The translations under genes were made by a program, and so were the position numbers. From assembly GCA_905182995.1 (NCBI GenBank), contig CAJJDP010000118.1:301062-365061 (forward strand): a stretch of 64,000 nt of DNA, written 5' to 3'. Shown in pieces: positions 59,943 to 64,000 of this stretch (position 1 is its first letter; every line of letters begins with the position of its first letter). This DNA is from Paramecium octaurelia. Taxonomy: Eukaryota > Ciliophora > Oligohymenophorea > Peniculida > Parameciidae. Below the pieces are notes generated by a model. It was not told the DNA's origin. It ran no database searches and saw nothing but the letters and a program-made list of their open reading frames with translations.

Positions 59943-62900
59943 TCATTCCTCACTTGGTTACCTACTACCATGAACTGTATACCTTTTAGGAAAATAAAAG
60001 GGTGCACTTTTCTTTAATAAGGAGTCAATATCATATTTCTCCTTGATAAGATTGTTGTAAGATGCTTCCCCCTCATTTTTAATTATCAATTGTTATCTCT
60101 TCTTTAATTCTTCAATTATCTAATATGATATTAAACATATTATACAGAATCATCTTTTTTAATTTTACACTTATCGTTAATCTGTTCTAATGAACTGGCT
60201 AACTTCGCTTATAATAGCATTAACTTCTTCAGATATTGTTCTTGCTTCTATAAATTTGTGGATTAAATCTTGTCATTATTTGGATCTAAGATATTTTAGT
60301 ATATAACATTATTACCTTCAGTTTTTGTTTCTTATTGTTGTGGAATATTTAGAGATAAATAGGCATTTTAATAAGTATTTAATTGTTCATTTAATTTTTT
60401 TTCTTATTCTTTGACTTCAGTATATTTCTACCTTCTTTCAGATAGTTTAATCTCATATTCACTTTTTCTATCTTTTTAAGCCATGAAATCTATGAATTGA
60501 TTGGTTTAATTATAATTTTCTATCTTAATATCGAACACCCCTCCTTTGACTTTCTCATATGAAGCTGCTAACAATTATAGTTTTTCACTGAGAAGCTTTT
60601 CTTCTTTTTCCTAAGCCTCTTTATTCTTTTTATTTTTAGAATCATCTTCTTTTTTTGCTAACTTTTTTCTTAATTTTTTAATAGATGCATTAGCTGAATC
60701 AGCAATCTTTTTATCCCCATCTTAGAACAATTTGTCTAGGTATTTTTTTTATTATAAACTATCTTTAATCTAAAAAATTAAGTTCCTTTAATGATTTCTT
60801 TTTTCCCTATAAACCTTTAAAAATTCATCAAATTATCTTTTTGCATATTTTATATTAAGCTAGCTTTTTTTAATTTCCTGCTCTTCGAATTTAATTAACT
60901 TAATGAAGTTTCTAGTTAAGTAATTTAAATTTCTAATATACTCTTCATTTTATTATTTATTATCTCTGCAAATTTTAAGGATCTTCTTCACTCTTGTCTT
61001 CATTTTATAACTTCTTTTTAAGTCTTTCTCAGCTATATCAGTTTGTTTCTTTAACATTTCAAGTGCCTATTTCAATCCATCCAAACTATTCATTTCTCTT
61101 ACCAAATATCCTTTATTAAAATCCATAATCTTTAAGAGTTTATAAGTCTTGGCCAATTATAGATTCTCATAACTAATCTAATCCAATTTCCCTTTCATCA
61201 TTCTCAGTTAACTATTTAAGACATTTAATTGTGAATTGGAGTGATTTTGGATGGAACCTTTGATAATTGGAAAGATTTCAGTAACTTTGTAAGAATAATG
61301 TTGAATGGAGGAAGTTGAAAACTGTTTCATTCGTTCCTTTTTTGATTTCATCTCATCAAGTAATTACATAGTTTATTTGCCATCATTAGGCACGCTACTC
61401 TAAGTTAGTTTTATTGATTTTGATTCTTCGTTTAGATGATTAGAATCTGTAAAATCAGATGTAATGAACATGAGATGAGGATATATATTGTCTGGAGAAC
61501 TAAATTTCTTGGCTTATGAACTTCTGGTTGATAATGGAGGCAAGACAGAAATAGTGGATCTATCAAATCTGGCGCTAGAAATTGAACTAAAGTCTAATTA
61601 TTCTCTTTTTTATTTTCTCATAACTTCATCCATATTCTTCTATTATAATACTGAAATTTATGGGATAATTTGCAATCTTAATTCTTCATGGTGTTTTTAT
61701 TCATACATTTCCTTTTTCTTTCTTTTTGCTTCTAGTGCTATTTTTAGAGCAGATTCAGTAAAAGCATTCTCGTCCTCTACACTCATGTAATCAGTTGCAG
61801 ATGAAAAGCATTGCTTAATCACAGTTGAATAGTCACACTTTTTACTGATACTCATACATGCCCAAGGAAACTGAATCCAAATCCATCTCTTATAATAGTA
61901 ATCTGTTGATTCCCTTTCAGTTGATTAGAGCAGATCTTCTGATAAGTTTTCTTCTTTGGCTTACAGAGTTTTTCTTAATTTCTAATCAATTTCATCAGCC
62001 AATTAATCCACAGATTAAGGCTATTCCTCCTCATTATCGGTAGGTTCAGCTGGCTTACTTAGTTACTTCAAATAGTGAGACCTAATTTCCGCTCTGTTTT
62101 AGGCTATTTCAACATTTAAGGATTCCTACTTCGATAATACTGGAGCTGTTTATGGTTTAGCTACACGCTTTAAATGTTTGGCTGGGTCAAACTACTTCAA
62201 TTCTGGAGCTTTATCATAATAGAGATCCAATTTTAGTATTTCATACAACAACCCTATATCATAGAGATCATTTAGCATTCCAATAATAGGAGGATGTCTA
62301 AAGACTGGTGTGTTTTTTGTTTCGAAATCTCCGAATTCCTTTAGAAATCTAGAGATCTGAATAATGATTCTAAACATATCCTCCGCATTTGGATGATAGT
62401 GGATTTGAAAACCTTCAACAGCTTTGTTATATTCCAACACTGGGTCAAATCCATTTTCCTCCAAAGATTGCCAATATCTACACAAATCATATTTATTAGA
62501 AGGATTAAACAAGAGTAAGAAATTTTCGATTATACTAATAACCTCTTTTAAAGCGAAGTAATTCTTTGCACTAAATAATTGAAATGTTTGTTCCTCCAGT
62601 TTTCTAATGGAATTTGGAGTGATCTTATCTATGGATGCAGCAATTTTATCATGAAGCTCCAAAATACTATGTACATCTGTATAATATTGATTGATAACCA
62701 CTTTTTTAAATATTTCATTGTGTATTAACCATAAATCTCTATGTTTCATTATATAAACCTTAAAGAACACAAGAAATCGTTTCCATTCCTATTAGGTGAT
62801 ATCACAAACTGATTCTATCTCTTAGTATGTCAATCCTTTTTAGGTTAGGGATAAGACAAGAAGGACATTTTTGAATTTTTCTTTATCAAGCAATTCTGCT

Positions 62901-64000
62901 TTAGAGAATATTTCTAATTGGAATTGAAATAGATCCTCAACAACCTTCATCTTCTTGAAGTGATCAAGAGTTAGAGAGTTCAGGATGTTTTCAATGAATG
63001 AAATATCTATTTCATTTTCTTCAACAACTCCATCTGTTGGGTAAGGTACAAATACAGAAAAGTAGGATCTTACAAAGAGTGGTTGATTTCTAACTTTGTA
63101 ATTGAGTTGTATGAAGATATCTAAAATATGATCAAATTTCTAAATATATAAAATTTGACTACTTAAATAAATAAATTCTTCCCCAAATGATTATTAACCA
63201 TCTATTTCATGTATGCTTTATCAGACACAATAGGAATCACTTGGCAATCCGGTTTAAGTAATCTCATCGAAGAGGATTGTCTTTCAGCAGTTACAATTAC
63301 TTTGATATTAGTTGGAAAGTATTTTGGCAACCAAAAATTGACGTTGGCTTCTCTATGCATATCCAGGATTTCTCTAAAGTTGTCAATGCCCTCAAACACC
63401 AGAATAACCTGTTATATTAATAGGAAGAAATACTTTATCATAGATTGTTTCTGCTCCATTGATAATTTGCTATTCTAATTGTCTACTACATATTTCTAGC
63501 CAATATTAAAAGTAACGTCTTAATTTCTCTTCCAAGAGCTCCACTTTTTGTTTAATATTCAACGCTTCTCTTAATTTGATTAGGATTCTATATATTGCAT
63601 AATAATAATTGCTATTTTTTCCTGACTAAGTGGCAAAATGAGGAATGATGAAATCAGGATATCGCTATTATTTAATATAATCTTACTCCTTTTTTATTTC
63701 TGGCATGGTATTCCATCCACTTTACCAAGAGCGTTTTCTTTCCTATTCCATCATCGGCTTCTAGGACCAATGGAGTGTTGGTATGTAATGTTTTATCCTC
63801 ATCGAGCCACTATTCGATCTCTAAAAAATATCTGTCCAATCCGCTCACTTATCTAGCCATAATAAATTTATCTACTGATTTTTGTAATACTCCACAATCA
63901 CATCGTTTGAGCTATAGACTATCTAATTAAGATTACTCAACAAAGTTCATGTTTTCATTTCGCATTGATTCTAACGTGCTCTTTCGATCCGGTGGAGTAG
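59943..64000 (-). CDS. NACHT-type P-loop ATPase with C-terminal coiled coil (5' partial)
   Basis: The stop complement is at 59943-59945; the gene runs off the right edge, so its start is missing. Introns 60120-60145, 63140-63162, 63409-63433 and 63665-63686. About 1320 codons are visible. Near the visible N-terminus a Walker A motif reads LEADDGIGKKTLLVKW (about 63731-63778). A Walker-B-like VILVFEGIDNF follows. Then come helical NACHT winged-helix-like segments, including KGLTYQEIESVC and WLIHNEIFKKVVINQYY, as in NPHP3/TEP1-type STAND ATPases. After an acidic linker the last ~600 residues are coiled coil. An ATG at 61855 could suggest a second gene, but the frame is open across it. Perhaps a ciliary or signalling ATPase; that role is inference. 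Confidence 0.85.

Noticed and set aside
61488-61790. Plus-strand frames at 61488-61790 and 61858-62043 with membrane-like composition
   Set aside because: Antisense to the long NACHT/coiled-coil gene.
61853-61855. A start codon for a separate coiled-coil gene ending at 59943
   Set aside because: The upstream frame is open and in phase across this ATG, with continuous protein-like sequence from the NACHT region, so it is internal.
1-64000. Bacterial contamination, mobile elements or a defence island
   Set aside because: Tiny introns and TAA/TAG glutamine codons run through the whole window. I saw no transposase, integrase, toxin-antitoxin or restriction genes.

Overview
This window is ciliate macronuclear DNA, almost certainly from Paramecium. 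Read with the standard code, nearly every gene looks broken. Read with TAA and TAG as glutamine and TGA as the only stop, most of the window resolves into long intact genes. Those genes carry tiny introns of 21-35 nt, mostly GTA...TAG. Tetrahymena introns are longer and spirotrich chromosomes are gene-sized, so the tiny introns and tight packing point to Paramecium. I placed start, stop and introns by hand. For nearly all complete models the length minus introns is an exact multiple of three, which is the main support for them.

The scaffold is flawed at three places. Single Ns at 457, 9520 and 44439 each separate two perfect copies of the same sequence: 1-456 = 2244-2699, 7323-9519 = 9521-11717, and 43118-44438 = 44440-45760. 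Each looks like an unmerged contig overlap rather than a real duplication. About 4 kb of the window is counted twice, and several genes appear once truncated and once whole.

Layout. 458-7003: the start of a polo-like kinase cut by a contig edge, a decayed minus-strand relic, and a 1381-residue secretory, single-pass membrane protein. 7541-15826: a coiled-coil protein and a vWA-domain protein (each partly duplicated), two unknown proteins, and an NT-C2 coiled-coil protein. 15877-20226: a frameshifted pseudogene, a MAP6/SAXO-like microtubule protein, an ammonium transporter and a small protein. 20624-25721: a doubtful gene and two Ser/Thr kinases. 25722-33071: unknown and coiled-coil proteins and an alpha/beta hydrolase. 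33802-40762: an unknown protein, a mitochondrial carrier, PDCD5, a Vti1-like SNARE and a WD40 protein. 40840-46878: a long coiled-coil protein, a small protein and a PUF RNA-binding protein. 48379-59021: a Tubby-like protein, a TPR-like repeat protein, VPS15, an unknown protein, a SERBP1/Stm1-like ribosome-binding protein and a small acylation-candidate protein. 59943-64000: a NACHT-type ATPase with a coiled-coil tail, running off the window.

The genes are ordinary nuclear housekeeping, signalling, trafficking and probably ciliary genes without operons. VPS15 (PI3-kinase complex) and a Vti1-like SNARE both serve endosomal trafficking. SAXO, Tubby and the NACHT protein are plausible ciliary proteins. 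PUF and the Stm1-like protein act on mRNA and ribosomes. I saw no tRNA, rRNA, CRISPR array, intact transposon or prokaryote-type system. The most unusual points are the assembly duplications, several in-frame stop-free introns, a VPS15 lacking the catalytic-loop Asp, touching gene ends, and decayed gene relics.
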